Of a stretch of 64,000 nucleotides of DNA, positions 1 through 63,052 are shown piece after piece; position 1 is the stretch's first letter; each line of letters opens with the position of its first letter. The stretch covers positions 91,388,001 through 91,452,000 of the forward strand of contig OZ231126.1 in the NCBI GenBank assembly GCA_965153355.1, read 5' to 3'. The notes below the pieces were generated by a model that was not told where the DNA came from, did no database searches, and saw only the letters and a list, made by a program, of their open reading frames with translations. The stretch comes from Flaccisagitta enflata. Taxonomy: Eukaryota > Chaetognatha > Sagittoidea > Aphragmophora. The position numbers and the translations under genes were made by a program.

Positions 1-11
1 AAGAAAAAATA

Positions 12-302
12 CCCGTTGACATCATAATCAGTGAAAAAAATCCACTCATTTATGAAAAAAGCTGCGAATCCTCAAAATGACTTGAGAAATGGCCATATTA
101 GGCCATTTTGGCCTAATTTAGGTCAATTTGACCAGATTTTCTTCTTGTCTTGGCCCAGAATGTGTCCGTAGGATGAAAAACACTCGTTGGCATCAGTTCC
201 AGAGAGAAAAAAAATCCACTCATTTGTGGAAAAAGCTGCCAATCCTATGATAGAGTCAAAATGACCTGAGAAATGGCCATATTAGGCTATTTTGGCCTAA
301 TT
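12..302. repeat. two diverged direct repeats of about 105 bp
   Basis: Two similar blocks, about 12-120 and 186-302, share 'aatccactcatttrtg', 'gctgcsaatcct' and 'gagaaatggccatattaggc'. They lie in the intron downstream of the last visible EGF exon. No coding signal is seen from 1 to 528. Confidence 0.6.
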
Positions 303-528
303 TCCCAGTAGAACATTTTGCTCTTGGTATGGATGTGATGGGGAGGGTCCATACGACCACTCAGTATGGGCCGCTATGCCGAGGCATTTTTTCCGAGTAA
401 CTAACATTAGGCCATACAGTGCTTGCCTTTGGCCACAAAATTTTGTGACCAACCAAATGACTTAACCGAAATTGGTTAATTGCGGCGTGAAGTAGAAAAC
501 TATAAACAGATAGAAGAGAAATACTAAC

Positions 529-3955
<3,427 letters not shown>

Positions 3956-4106
3956 CTGATCACGCAAAATGACAACATATTAGTCCCCATTCATTTGTAT
4001 GCATGACAACAAAATTATGATATCAAACAGCCAGATTCCAAATAATGATATAAATGACAGAATACAATAACATACACAATACCGCAGCGGTAACAGCAGG
4101 AAAAAG

Positions 4107-4344
<238 letters not shown>

Positions 4345-4607
4345 CCGACTCACTCAAATCCATAATATTCGGCGAGATTCGAATAGGCATTGACGGTATT
4401 TACAATAAAGAATATAAAACAAGAAAAGGTTTTTGAATTGGCTTTGGACATAAGCCTGGAAAGTCCGAGCGACCCGGCCCCAGTCATTGTGACAAGGGAA
4501 GGACAAGGACGCCGGGAAGGTTAAGCTTGGGAAAGGCACAGAACCTCACTTTTATACCGACACAAGTTTTTTTCCAATTTCAACTTTTTTCAATTTCTAT
4601 TTTGTTT

Positions 4608-4918
<311 letters not shown>

Positions 4919-5100
4919 CTTGAAATTCCAAAAATTGTGATTGACTTAAAACGCAATTTCCCTTTTTTGCAAGATTGTTCTAATGGAAAGATTTTTTATT
5001 CTGCTGTCAACTGCATTTGCTGTTACCCAATTTGGCACCACAAGCCAGTTGAATACGATAGCCGACTTTATTGACTGCATCAAACCAACAACATATACCC
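4919..5100. other. intergenic, no gene seen
   Basis: Unique-looking AT-rich sequence without an ORF or recognisable repeat. Confidence 0.5.
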
Positions 5101-5266
5101 TTTTTAGTCGCGGACACGCAACTCTACACCTTGCCGTGTCAGTCGGTCGGTAGGTCGGTAGATCGGTCCGTCCGTCCGTCCGTCACATTTTTGGATTCCG
5201 AGCGGTTTTCGCATTACTGCTCCTGCCCAACCGTCCGCGACTGGATTGCGTGTATCCGGCCTTGTT
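5101..5266 (-). mobile_element. hairpin-terminal repeat, GTCGCGGAC subfamily
   Basis: On the - strand: GCCGGATACACGC, CAGTCGCGGACGGTTGGGCAGGAGC, CCGAC array, GGCAAGGTGTAGAGTTGCG-TGTC-CGCGACTAAAAA. The right hairpin arm is complementary to the 5' motif; the left arm carries one change. Confidence 0.8.
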
Positions 5267-5510
5267 CAAAGTATCAACTGTAGTTTCCAATAACATAACC
5301 TGCGTCAGGATCGATATCAACTACTTTTAGTTAATTTTTCGGGGATTTGCTCATGTTTACGTGTTAAGAAACCAGGATATGACAGGGTCAAACCATCTCC
5401 TCGTCCAATTTCAACACGTCCCTGTCAGACTATTCGTCTATCGGTAAGTATCATACATTCCATATTTGTCCATTCCTTGCCAACTGATGTTCGTGTCCTT
5501 TGTTTAATTG

Positions 5511-5674
5511 TTTCTTAGTCGCGGACAAGCGTCTTTACACGTTGCTGTGTCGGTTGGCCGGTCCGTCCATCCGTCCGTCCGTCCACCCTTCACAATAATA
5601 AATTATGAGCGGTTTGTTCAGCACTGGCTTACTGCCCCTGCCCAGCCGTCCGCGACGGTGTTGCGGTGTATCAA
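5511..5674 (-). mobile_element. hairpin-terminal repeat, GTCGCGGAC subfamily (decayed)
   Basis: The same architecture as 5101-5266, with several base changes. The GTCCGCGAC arm and the GTCGCGGAC motif are both retained. Confidence 0.7.
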
Positions 5675-5679
5675 CAGCT

Positions 5680-6890
5680 CAACTGTAGTGCTCTTAAAAA
5701 GGTGCGTTAATAGAGTTTTCCTTGGTTTGCGGTGCAACAGATGGCGCCGTCGAGCGGCATCTGCTCCCAAACAAAAGACTAACAAAAGAGTATCAAAAGA
5801 CCAACGCCAAACTCAACCGGGATCAACTAAAGGGATATGGATCAACTAAGAGAAAATGGCGACGATGAAACTAAGCCGCAAAAAAAGGCGACATCTGGTC
5901 GTCAATGAAATTGATCCCACTCCACCCTTACAATCTTACAGAAAAGAAAAAGGGAAGGAATTGAAACGAAATGAAAGCAAACAAACGGAAAAATTCCGTA
6001 AGTGACAGAAAAAGAAAATGTAGGCCTGAAGTTTGATGATTCCTCTATAAACGGGGAAAAAAGAGTAATTATCGCTGAAATGCTACGACAAATATCAGCG
6101 GTATTTTTTTGATACTATGACAAATAAAAGATTATGGCATCATAAATGTAACTGCAGAAAATTTGAAGAAATATTACTGTCTATCTCCCATCAAAGGCAA
6201 AGTAAGCATAGACTAAAATATTTCTCTACGCTTTGCACCCCCGCTCTTCTAACCCGTAATAATAATCAGTTTATTCACATTTTACCATGTAGCGAGTATC
6301 AACAACGAACAAGGGCAACAGAGCATAGAATACAATTAGATAGGTGACATACCATCTTAGAAAAAAAAAATCTTCCGCCCTGTAATAAAATTGTATTTAA
6401 TGTCATTAAAACAGATATAAAACAGTTACAAAACCATGAATAATTAGTGTGAGCTCTTTTTGGCTGTATCAGGGTCACCATTTGTTAGGGAAACGATTTG
6501 TAGAGCTTCTCGTTGTATTCTGGAGTGATAGGTCTTCAGTTCTTTCTCATATGTTTTTTTGATCTCTTCTCCCGCTACACTTACGCTCATAGCTACCAAA
6601 AAGCTCATCAAATCATAGAAAAATCGGTGACTAAAATGAAGCCATTTGAATTTGCAAGCTGACTACGCAAACCGCATCTGTTTAGGTCAATGCGTTTAGA
6701 AGAAATTTAAAAAACAGTGAGGTGATTTCATTGAAATTTTGTGTAGTAATGGCAGAAGCGAAATTGAAATATTTTAATCCAAGTTAAATATCTTTTAAAC
6801 GCATAGAGCAAGAGGGATGCGGTTTGCGCAGATCTCTTGCAAATTTGAAGGGCTTTAATTATCTCATCAGTTTTTTAATGATTAGTTGAT
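5680..6890. other. intergenic, no gene recognised
   Basis: AT-rich sequence of low ORF content. Short ORFs here match nothing I recognise. Confidence 0.5.
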
Positions 6891-6891
6891 T

Positions 6892-8340
6892 CTAACCAGA
6901 CATATACATGTAAACGTGCCGGAAGATTTTTTTTTCTAAGATAGTAAAGTCAAAGAGGCAATTATTTTGAAATTTTCTTTCAAACTCCCTATTTGGGCGC
7001 GAGAGAAACATTTGCAGTTCTGAAACAGATTGCCATGGGCGATAGTTAAAGATTCTTCTGAAGACAGAGTTGTATGCAACTCTCATTTGGCGATGAGTGT
7101 CCCGATCACTGACGGATATCACTTCGATTCCGTATGTCAAGATTGGCAGACAATGCAATGTGTCTTGATCAAACGCAGCATCAGAGAATCCTCTGATTTT
7201 CCTTCCATTCGAAAGATGTGGTTTGACGCGCGATAGAACCTCCGAATTTTTTCTGCGATACAGTTGTTGAAACGAGGGCCTGAGAGTAGATCGACACCGA
7301 GGTAGGTCCATTTGTCGGTCCACTCGATTTCACCGTCGTTGAGATGTAGTTTACAGAGATTGCTCTGTGTACGTCCGAAGCACATGTTCCTCGACTTTTT
7401 AGGGTTGAAGCATATGTCCCAGTCCTTGCAGTATTGTTCGCAAGCTGACAACAGTCTTTGTAGGCCTCGAAGAGATGAAGACAGAAGTGCCATGTCGTCG
7501 GTATACTATCTTCGCCAGAAAGATCCGGACAGTAGGTCTATAAGTTGATTTGTTGACCAGGTGAGAGCAGCAAGCATATCAAAATGCATCTAATATTAAG
7601 CATGACCATGTTGGGCATCTACCACCACCTGCGTATGCTTTGGCATGGACTTGTAGAGAGACAGGGGGTACTCTGGAGTGATGATGTTTCAAACCTTTAA
7701 TGTAATTCATTTTTGCACTGCTTTGAATGAGTGTTTGCTTTGAATGAGAGTTTGCTTTGAATGAGTTTGCTTTGAATGAGGGTTTGCTTTGAATGAGAGT
7801 TTCTGCAGGTTTTCCATTTGAATCTTTGAGTTCTGAATGGGATTGAGATCCAGATTAATCCAGGTTGATCCCTAGACGAGCATAACTCATCGATTTTTCA
7901 GTACATTTGGCGCAATGCGCCAGTGCACCATCTTCCATAAGCAAACTAAGGTTTGCCCACCATACTTGCAAAAAGCAAATATTTTCTTCATTCAGCTCTC
8001 ATTTCTAAACGGATAAAGATACAGGAACCAGCTTGGTCTCATTTGATAGATCTTTTGAAGATGCGAAAAAGTCATCTCACTACGATTAAAATTAAGCAAG
8101 TTATGACACTTTGAAGCTGTCCGAATCTTTATGGCCAAGAAAGTACAAGAGAATTGAGATGAAAGTGTTGTAGAGATGGCAACCAACACCGAGCTCCGAT
8201 AAGATGATGACAAGATCGTCCACGTAGATGGATTAAAAATCTGGTGACAGTATTCCTCCTTGTCTCACCCCGTCGAGAATAAGGAACCAGTCGCTGCATT
8301 CATTGTCCCATCGGACTCGACACTGCAGGGTGTCACAAAG
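6892..8340 (-). pseudogene. broken non-LTR retrotransposon reverse transcriptase
   Basis: Transcribed right to left. At about 8340-8170 there is an RT core with GVRQGGILSP followed by a stop, then YVDDL and a GVGCH motif. At about 7520-6900 come the catalytic YTDDMALLS box (YADD-type), a GLQ.LL..C..Y...W.I.FNPKKS block, KWTYLGVDL, and a thumb-like region. The two parts are separated by about 600 bp of unrelated DNA containing a tandem repeat, and the last part is frameshifted. The motif order fits CR1/L2/Jockey-like LINEs. It is inactive: stops, frameshifts, no endonuclease or ORF1 here. Confidence 0.85.
7715..7805. repeat. tandem repeat of about 17-18 bp
   Basis: About five to six units of 'tttgctttgaatgagag' interrupt the LINE fragment. 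Confidence 0.85.
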
Positions 8341-8393
8341 TGCCCGAGCACGCGAGCGGCGCTCGTAGGAAGCTAGCTAGGCTGGTAGGAAGC

Positions 8394-8640
8394 AAGGAAG
8401 AAAGGAAAAAAGAAGAGGAAGAAGGAAGAAGAGGAAGGAAGGAAGGAAAAGGAAGGAAGGAAGGAAGGAAGGAAGGAAGGAAGGAAGGAAAAAAGGAAGG
8501 AAGGAAGGAAAAAAGGAAGAAAGGCAGAAAAAAGTTTTTTCCTCTTGTTTGTAAGGAAGAAAGGAGAGAGGAAGGAAACAGGAAGGAAGGAAAGAAGGGA
8601 GGAAGAAGGAAGGAAGTTAGGAGGAAGAAAGGCAGAAAAC
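8394..8640. repeat. (GGAA)n purine tract
   Basis: Imperfect GGAA array with GGCAGAAAAA.GTTTTTTCCTC..GTTTGT interruptions. The same composite recurs at 9256-9600 and 9904-9990. Confidence 0.9.
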
Positions 8641-8696
8641 ATTTTTTCTTTTGTTTACCAATAAAGGCAGCTAATCGCCGTAGGAAAAAGTCGTAA

Positions 8697-8895
8697 ATGC
8701 TGAGAAGAGATGAGAAGAGACAGATAACACGGGGTTACACTGTCGTTGGGAACAGGGGCATCAACCCCCATCCACACAACCCCACACGAGCATCTAGACT
8801 GCTTGTTTTTCCTCTTTTCAACTTGGACGGACAGACGGACCAACAGACCGATGGATGGACTGACAGACAAAGCCTCTCATAGAGTCCGTAGTTGA
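8697..8895 (+). mobile_element. hairpin-terminal repeat (decayed)
   Basis: Shows the body of the GTTGCG subfamily (GGGGTTACACTGTCGTTG, CCATCCACACAACCCC, GGAC array, AAGCCTCTCATAGAGT), but the terminal hairpin is degraded. Confidence 0.6.
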
Positions 8896-8999
8896 GATGA
8901 GAGAGAGACTGTGCTGCCAGGATGCACAATTACCACCTGGGACATTTCAAAGTTCAAGTAGACTTCAACTATCTCAATTCCTCGTTTTTTGGGAAAACG

Positions 9000-9135
9000 C
9001 AAAAAATGCGGAAAAATAAAAAAAGATTCAAAAAATCATAGCTCCAAAACTAATGATCGCACAGAATTCTGCTTGGCGTCATCTGAAAGAGGAGAATTAG
9101 TTCTTTCTTAGCTATCAATTTCACGCGTAGTCTCA
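9000..9135 (-). repeat. dispersed repeat shared with 36800-36910 and 38455-38570
   Basis: All copies share 'ttctctttca.atggcgccaa.cagaa', an 'attagttttggcgttatgattttt' block and a T-rich end. The family is unclassified. Confidence 0.55.
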
Positions 9136-9255
9136 TTTGGCTCCCAAAACTGCTCAACTTTCCCAAACGCCTCATGAAAAAAAGGGAAAACAACTTTTCT
9201 TCGTGGAAATCAAAAAGTCTTCGAATCTTCGAATCTCGACTTTTTTCCAAATAAA

Positions 9256-9990
9256 GGAAGGAAAGAAGGAAGGAAAGCAGGAAGGAAGGAAGGAAGTAAG
9301 AAAGAAGGAAGGCAGAAAAAGTTAATTCTCTCTGTTTGTAAAGAAACAAAGGAAGGAAAGAAGGATAGAAAGAAGGGAGGAAGGGAGGAAGGGAGGAAGG
9401 AAGGAAGGAAGGAAGAAGAAAAACAAAAAAAGTTTTTTCCTCTTGTTTACATAGAAAGAAAGAAGGAAGGGGAAGGAAGGAAGGAAGGAAGGAAGGGAGG
9501 AAGGAAGGAAGGAGGAAGAAAGGCAGAAAAAGTTTTTCTCCTCCTGTTTATAGAGAAAGGAGGGAGAGAACAAGGGAAGGAAGGAAAGCAGGGGTGTATA
9601 TTCTTGAGTGGCTTTTGATTTCCCCCCCCCCGCCTTTGATTTTCTTCCCCGCAACGCGTCGCGTTGCGTTATTATATCCATGATTTTCTTCCCCATATAG
9701 CAATAAAACTATGTGGTTAAGGTCTAAATAGTGTTAAATTGTGTTTTACTAATTGAGTTTTCTGATTTAGTACTGTAAAAAGTTATATTTTCCCCAGATT
9801 TCCTTTTTTTCTCTTTTTTCCCCCTTGGATTTCCTTCCCCATCTCCAGACCCTTTGATTCTTTTCCCCCCACCGGGGGGGGGAAACTCAAGAATATACAG
9901 GCCTGAAGGAAAGAAAGAAGGAAGGAATTAAGGAAGAAGGATGGAAGGAGGAAGAAAGGCGAAATGTGTTTTTTTCCTTCTGTATGTAAA
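9256..9990. repeat. (GGAA)n tracts with repeated linker
   Basis: Four GGAA blocks alternate with copies of 'aggcagaaaaagtttttyctc' and 'tgtttgtaaag'. A roughly 280-bp AT-rich piece with mirrored ends 'tattcttgagtggcttttg' and 'aactcaagaatata' sits at 9597-9898 and looks like a small inserted foldback. Confidence 0.75.
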
Positions 9991-10223
9991 GCCTCCTTAA
10001 AAATGCTTGTTTGTTTAGATGAAATTCTAGTTCAAAAGAAAATCAAGCCTAAAAAATCCCAGCCTCAAGGCTCAAATCCCCCGCCTTAAGGCTCAAATCC
10101 CAACTTTGAGCAATGTCACTATCTACAGGGAATGTAAAAAAACCCAAAATTTTGAAAAAAAAAAACAAATAAACCCGGTTTATTTAAAACAAGCCCAAAC
10201 TGGCAACGATGCGTTCGGACTGT

Positions 10224-10327
10224 GTCTCTGCGTGTATTGATCGTGTGACATACATGGATAAACAGTCAGACGTCCGTCTCTGCGTGTATTGATCGTGTGA
10301 CATATATGGATAAACAGTCAGACGTCC
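10224..10327. repeat. 52-bp tandem duplication
   Basis: Two consecutive units beginning 'gtctctgcgtgtattgatcg' at 10224 and 10276 differ at one base. Confidence 0.9.
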
Positions 10328-10980
10328 GTCAAGAGTAGTAACACCTCTCACATAATTAAACGAACTGGCAAAATGATCAAAATAGAAAGTAATAATGCAT
10401 TCACTGGGCTGAAATTTGACACAAAGTGAGCTAAGATATAGTATTTTCGCAATCCGGGGGAAAATTGGGTACCTTGGAAAGTGCGTGGCTCTCAGAATGT
10501 TTTATGCCAAAAATCTAGTAAAAGATTTTGACTAATTTTGACAAGTATGTCTTTGATGATGAGATAACGTAAGGCTCCTTAGAATCAACCATGAAAAAGG
10601 CACAAAAACATTAATTCTCAGGTTCTTGTACCACTAACAGACAAAAATGAGTAAACAGTACCAAAATACAGTCATTGACAGCTGCAAAAGGTACTGAAAC
10701 CCCTTGTCAAATATAGTGGCTTTAGCAACAAATTTGAAGCTTAACTAAACCTAAAATTTGCATGATATCATTTGATAAAGCTATATACAGCTATTGGTTG
10801 ACAAGATTTGAAGTCTTTTTGTAGAACCCTCATGGGAATAACATGTTTTGATAATATCATTAACCTGGACTCCTTTTCTAGACTTTAAAGACGCAATTAT
10901 GGACAATTTCTGATCCCAGTTCGCCTAATTTTGTTAGAGGTGTTAATGGACGCTCTCAAAACATGTTTGTCTCTCAGTAG

Positions 10981-11130
10981 ATTCAATGTAGGATCTCATC
11001 GTGGCCATAAACAGCCGAAAATCGCGGTTTTTGCACAGGCGTAACGGACCGACGGACGGACGGACGGACGGACCGACGGACGGACGGACGGACAGACCCT
11101 CTTATAGAGATGCGAGGACGCATCTAAAAA
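10981..11130 (+). mobile_element. hairpin-terminal repeat, GATGCG variant
   Basis: A GGAC array (about 11046-11097) is followed by CTCTTATAGA and a hairpin GATGCG-AGGA-CGCATC (11109-11124), then TAAAAA. Both hairpin arms differ from other subfamilies but still pair. No matching 5' motif is found. Confidence 0.65.
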
Positions 11131-12147
11131 CCGGTTTTTATCAGGGTTTTTTTTCAAAGCTCGGTTTTTTTCAAAACCTAATAGCGCATTACCTACAAAT
11201 GACCTTTTCCAACCATACTCTACATGTGTATACTATTTTAAAGCATTCTAAAAGGATTGCTATGAGGTTGAGATGTTTGTAAGACATTGAGGATATTGAG
11301 CCTATTTTGTACTTGCATCATTGCTCACGGAAACTGAACTTATTTTTCTAGCAGTGACTGGACATGAAGAACATCATTAGCAAGTAGTTGATTTCCAAGA
11401 TCTCAGCTTTAATGATTGATATGGATTGAAAATAATTCCCCAGTTTTGATGAATATAAAAACCAATTAAAAAAAAAATTTGTATCAATCACAGTTGTGCA
11501 TGTGACGTAAATCATGCCAGTGCCATTGCTAAAAGTAAAATGAATAAATGCAAGTATCACTTAGAGAATCATTGTCAGTGTTAGACATATACCAAGTCAC
11601 TTATGTCACTATGCATATACCATCCGATTGACTACTGTAAGCTGTCAGTTTCTCTGTTGACAATTCTGTCATTGTTTTAAGTATGTCGTCACTCACCTTG
11701 TCAGATAGCACTACCAATTATTTATTCAGTTTTGATATGAAGATACAAGATGTTGAAGACTTGAAGATAAAAGATATTGCTCTAAATGTTCTTTAAAGTT
11801 TTTAAAAAAGGTTAGAATTACAGCTTTTAATGAAATCTTAGATTTTGGTCACATGCGCAACTTCTTTCGGGGCAAAATTTTGAAAAAAAAAAACACTTTC
11901 ATCAGTTTTTTTCAAAATTTCTTTGAAAAGAACCAATAAAACCCAGCAAAAAAAACGTTTTTTTTTCAAGCGTTTTTTTTTCGCTTACATTCCCTGACTA
12001 TCTAATATCAAAAGCGCCTGGGGAACTAATTATAAAAAAATATGGTACATCATGTAAAACAAGGTGTTCAACATGCGGTAATCATACGCACTTCCAGTAG
12101 GAAGGAACACTTGGAGAAATTTTGCTCGTAGGAAGCAAAAAATTTTG

Positions 12148-12316
12148 TGACACCCTGACCCTAACCCTGCCCAAACCATAACCATGCAGGGAACCGGACG
12201 CGCACGAAGACGTGTCTTTCGCAACTAATTGAGCCTTCCACTCCGTACTTCTTAAGTCTCATGAAGTATTCGGTCAGTACCGTTACTCCTGCAGACGAAA
12301 GCACTTCCGATGCCAT
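12148..12316 (-). CDS. short ORF divergent from VPS13, unrecognised
   Basis: The ORF starts at 12316 in a good initiation context (GAAAATGG) and begins MASEVLSSAGVTVLTEYF. It runs about 50 codons to a stop near 12148. Codon use looks gene-like and the surrounding 300 bp is rich in CpG. It may be the first exon of a divergent gene. Its donor cannot be fixed, and it may be a chance ORF. Confidence 0.3.
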
Positions 12317-12662
12317 TTTCCCGGCTTATCTTCGATGATAACTGAAATGCTTTACAGTATTTTCTTTCTTCAGTCTGACGAACACGACAAATTTTTTTAT
12401 AACATAAAAAAACGGAAGAACTCACGTAACTTTAACAGCCGCGTAGCATGTATTATCAATACGAAAAAGCAGTCCCACGCGACTCGCGCGATCGCGTGTG
12501 ATATAATTCAACTTGAATGAGTCTCATCGGAAACAGACACACATAGACACATGTACATTCAAAAATAGTCCAACAAATGAATCACAAACAAGCGCTTAGA
12601 ATATTTGTCGAGTTCAATCGCAATTGAAACGACAATGACAACATCAACAGCTCAACAATAGC
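12180..12662. promoter_or_regulatory. possible CpG-rich divergent promoter region
   Basis: The region between the unrecognised - strand ORF and VPS13 has clusters of CpG (acgcgcacgaagacg; cgcgactcgcgcgatcgcg). There is no clear TATA box. The assignment is inference from position and base composition. Confidence 0.3.
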
Positions 12663-12801
<139 letters not shown>

Positions 12802-12870
12802 GTACTTTTCTCGATTCTGACGGCGAAATACTATCAAAAAGGATTACAATTTTAGTCAACAAAAAAAAAC

Positions 12871-60345
<47,475 letters not shown>

Positions 60346-60603
60346 GTTGATCTTGTAGTCCTTTCAGCAATTTGCAAATCGGGTTGAAGTCCCTTGATCG
60401 TTCGAAGATAGCTCTTATCTTTTTTATGGATTTCGAATTGGATGACATCAGATAATAAGCAACCCGACCGGCCCGGCCGGGGTTACAATATTACACTGAT
60501 TTGTTTAGTCCGCGACGAAATATCATTCCGACGCGGACTATAATTCAAGGCAGGTGGGTGTTGTTGTCACTACCAGCCAAAACACGGAATGAGTTGAGGT
60601 AGA

Positions 60604-61790
60604 ATGATCGTCTCTCACCTTGATAGTTTTTGGGTCATTGTAGTGTGTACAATATAAATCTAAAGGGAACTAAATCACTTTTGGGGCGGTTTTTTAAATA
60701 TATGCAAAAATGGTGTAAATTTAGTTTATTTTTCATCATAACTCTTTGTGGTGATGTTTTCTGGTATTTTTGACAGCAGACTCGTATTCAGAGAGAGCTT
60801 TGCATTTCGTTTGATATGTCACACTATATAGTTTTGAAAGAAAATAAAAAGTTAATTTTTTCATCATATTGCTATAGGATACATCTATTTTTAATGATTT
60901 TATAAAAAATAAGCTTTTACTTTTTTTCATAAGTATATAGTGTGAATTGTCAAACGAACCGCAAGCCACCCACTAAGTCCAAATCTGCGGTCAAAATAAT
61001 AAAGTAAATGATCACAAAGAGTTATGATGAAAAATGTACTAAATTTGTACTATTTTTGTATATATTTCAAAAAGTGCCCCAAAAATGATTTCGTTCTTTT
61101 CAGATTTGAATTATACACACCACAAGGACTCAAAACCTGTTTGATTGTCATTGCATACACAGAGCATACTAGTCTAATAAGTGAGCTTTGGTACGGGTTG
61201 ATACATGTGCATATAATGTCATAGACACCAGACGTTTTGACAAATATTGAATTGTCATCAATCAGTGGTGAAGTGGGAAAGGAAGAAGAGAGAGAGGGTT
61301 TTTAAAGGGGAAGGACAATGGGACAATCGAAGTCAAGGGAAAGACAATTGGGGATTGAGAAGAGAAAGCATATGGTTCAGATATGCCCAAATATGGTCAT
61401 GATCAAACCAAAAGAGGGAGAGATCTCCCTGGCCCCTCCCCCAGTCAATGGCAACCTGTCTTCAACATATTGGGGAAATGACTGGGGGAGGGGCCAGGGA
61501 GATCTCTCCCTCTTTTGGTTTGATCATGACCATATTTTGGCATATCTGAACCATATGCTTTCTCTTCTCAATCCCCAATTGTCTTTCCCTTGACTTCGAT
61601 TGTCCCATTGTCCTTCCCCTTTAAATACCCTCTCTCTCTTCTTCCTTTCCCACTTCACCACTGATTGAAGACAATTCAATATTTGTCGAAACGTCTGGTG
61701 TCTATGACATTATATGCACATGTATCAACCCGTACCAAAGCTCTCTTATTCGACTCAAAACCTATCAGAGTTGTAGACGATCATCTCAAG
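60604..61790. repeat. nested inverted repeats, about 1.2 kb
   Basis: An inner palindrome of about 580 bp (61171-61760; arms share gagctttggtacgggttgat, gacaccagacgttt and aaggggaaggacaatggga) stands beside a second inverted pair (60630-60745 with 61010-61130). Outer words atgatcgtct / agacgatcat mark both ends. Confidence 0.8.
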
Positions 61791-61799
61791 TCAACTCAT

Positions 61800-62395
61800 T
61801 CCGTGATCTGGCGGACAGTGTTGTCGTCGTTGTTGTTGTCGTCGTCATTGTCGTTGTGATCAGACGTGTCACGATACTATCGACTGGACGATTAATCTGG
61901 TCGATTTTCTAAATTTCTGAATAATCTTCCTGATTCACCAAAACACCTATGGTCGATTTTTTGTCTTTTTTTCCGGCACAAAGGAACTTAGCTCAAATTT
62001 AGTAATGAGACTGATCTCTGGATTTGAAATAAGAAACAAGCTTGTAAAATTGAATACTTTTGATATTGAATAGATAAAAACGGAATAATAAACAAATTGA
62101 GAAAAATTGTAGCACACTAGAAAATGCAAAGCCTGTCAGGATTTTTGTATGTCATGTTTGAGCATATCAGTGGATAACCCTTATTGAATCAATCAAAATT
62201 AAATACTAGGGTTTATTGGTGCTGCTTTTTTCTGGGCATCAACCCACGCCAAGTGGTCTCTTTTCTTAAAAGAGGCCTATGTTAGGATGTTATGGGGAAA
62301 AATGATTTTTTGTCCAATCCAAAATTTTAGTTTTAAAGCTTAACAACAGTGTGAAAGAGCTTGAATAAGAAACAAATAAATACTCTAGATCATGT
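61800..62395. other. VPS13 intron 33, no feature recognised
   Basis: AT-rich unique-looking sequence; no exon with VPS13 similarity found. Confidence 0.55.
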
Positions 62396-62399
62396 CTTA

Positions 62400-62793
62400 A
62401 ACGTGGCCTCTCAGGCCTCAAATTAGGCGTCTCGGGCCTCTAATCCAAATTCTCAGGCCTCAAACCTGGCCTCTCAGGCCTCAAATTAGGTCTCTTAGGC
62501 CTCAAATCAGCTATCTAAACCTCAATTTATTGCTCTCAGTCCTCTGACCTTTCAAGCCTTAATCCAGCTCTCTCAAGCCTCCAGTCAGCCCTCTCAAGCT
62601 TCCAATTGGCATTCTCAGGGCTTATATCAGCCTTCTTAGATCTCAGTTTAGGCTCTTGAAGGCCTTCAGTCAGCCCTCTATAGCATCTCCTCCACTTGCT
62701 CAGGCAGGACGAACAAAGTCCCCCTGTGTTCTACAGGACTTCGTCCCCTTCGGGGCCGCTGCCCTGCTTCCCCTCACTCTAATTCACAATCAC
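62400..62793. repeat. 21-bp minisatellite and TIR-family end
   Basis: 'aggcctcaaatcag' repeats to about 62690, then the signature arm cctgtgttctacaggacttc at 62722-62762. The family copy is split by the hAT-like insertion that follows and resumes at 63619-63680. Confidence 0.8.
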
Positions 62794-62996
62794 TAAGCCC
62801 TTGCGGGTTTGACCGTGAGAAGGCCGAGGCTTGGTTTTGAGGCCAAACCCGAAATTCGGTTTTGCTTACAAAACCGACCTTTTTTTCTAGTAGTTTTTTA
62901 CTTCTATATTATTCTTTTATTCTACCCCTCATCAAACTATTTTTGTTTTTTTTTCTCACCTTTATGATCAAATTATGTGTTTATATGTGTCTGTCC

Positions 62997-63052
<56 letters not shown>

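Larger units (their letters stand above)
10126..11996. mobile_element. hAT-like element, 1.87 kb, with 8-bp target duplication
   Basis: The ends are CAGGGAATGTAA and TTACATTCCCTG (perfect inverted repeats), continuing into the CCCAAAATTTTGAAAAA-type region. The exact 8-bp duplication 'actatcta' flanks it at 10118-10125 and 11997-12004. Eight-bp duplications and CAGGG termini are hAT hallmarks. No transposase motif is visible, so it is a non-autonomous or eroded copy. It contains a 52-bp tandem duplication and a hairpin-terminal repeat. Confidence 0.85.

Noticed and set aside
4440-4525. Possible exon with Pro/Asp-rich reading on either strand
   Set aside because: It is open in both directions with no consistent acceptor and donor, and does not join the EMI/EGF gene in phase.
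7715-7805. Short regular repeats considered as a CRISPR array
   Set aside because: There are no unique spacers, and the context is eukaryotic.
10126-11996. A hAT transposase inside the 1.87-kb element
   Set aside because: Its short ORFs show no transposase motifs; the longest is partly a GGAC-array artefact.
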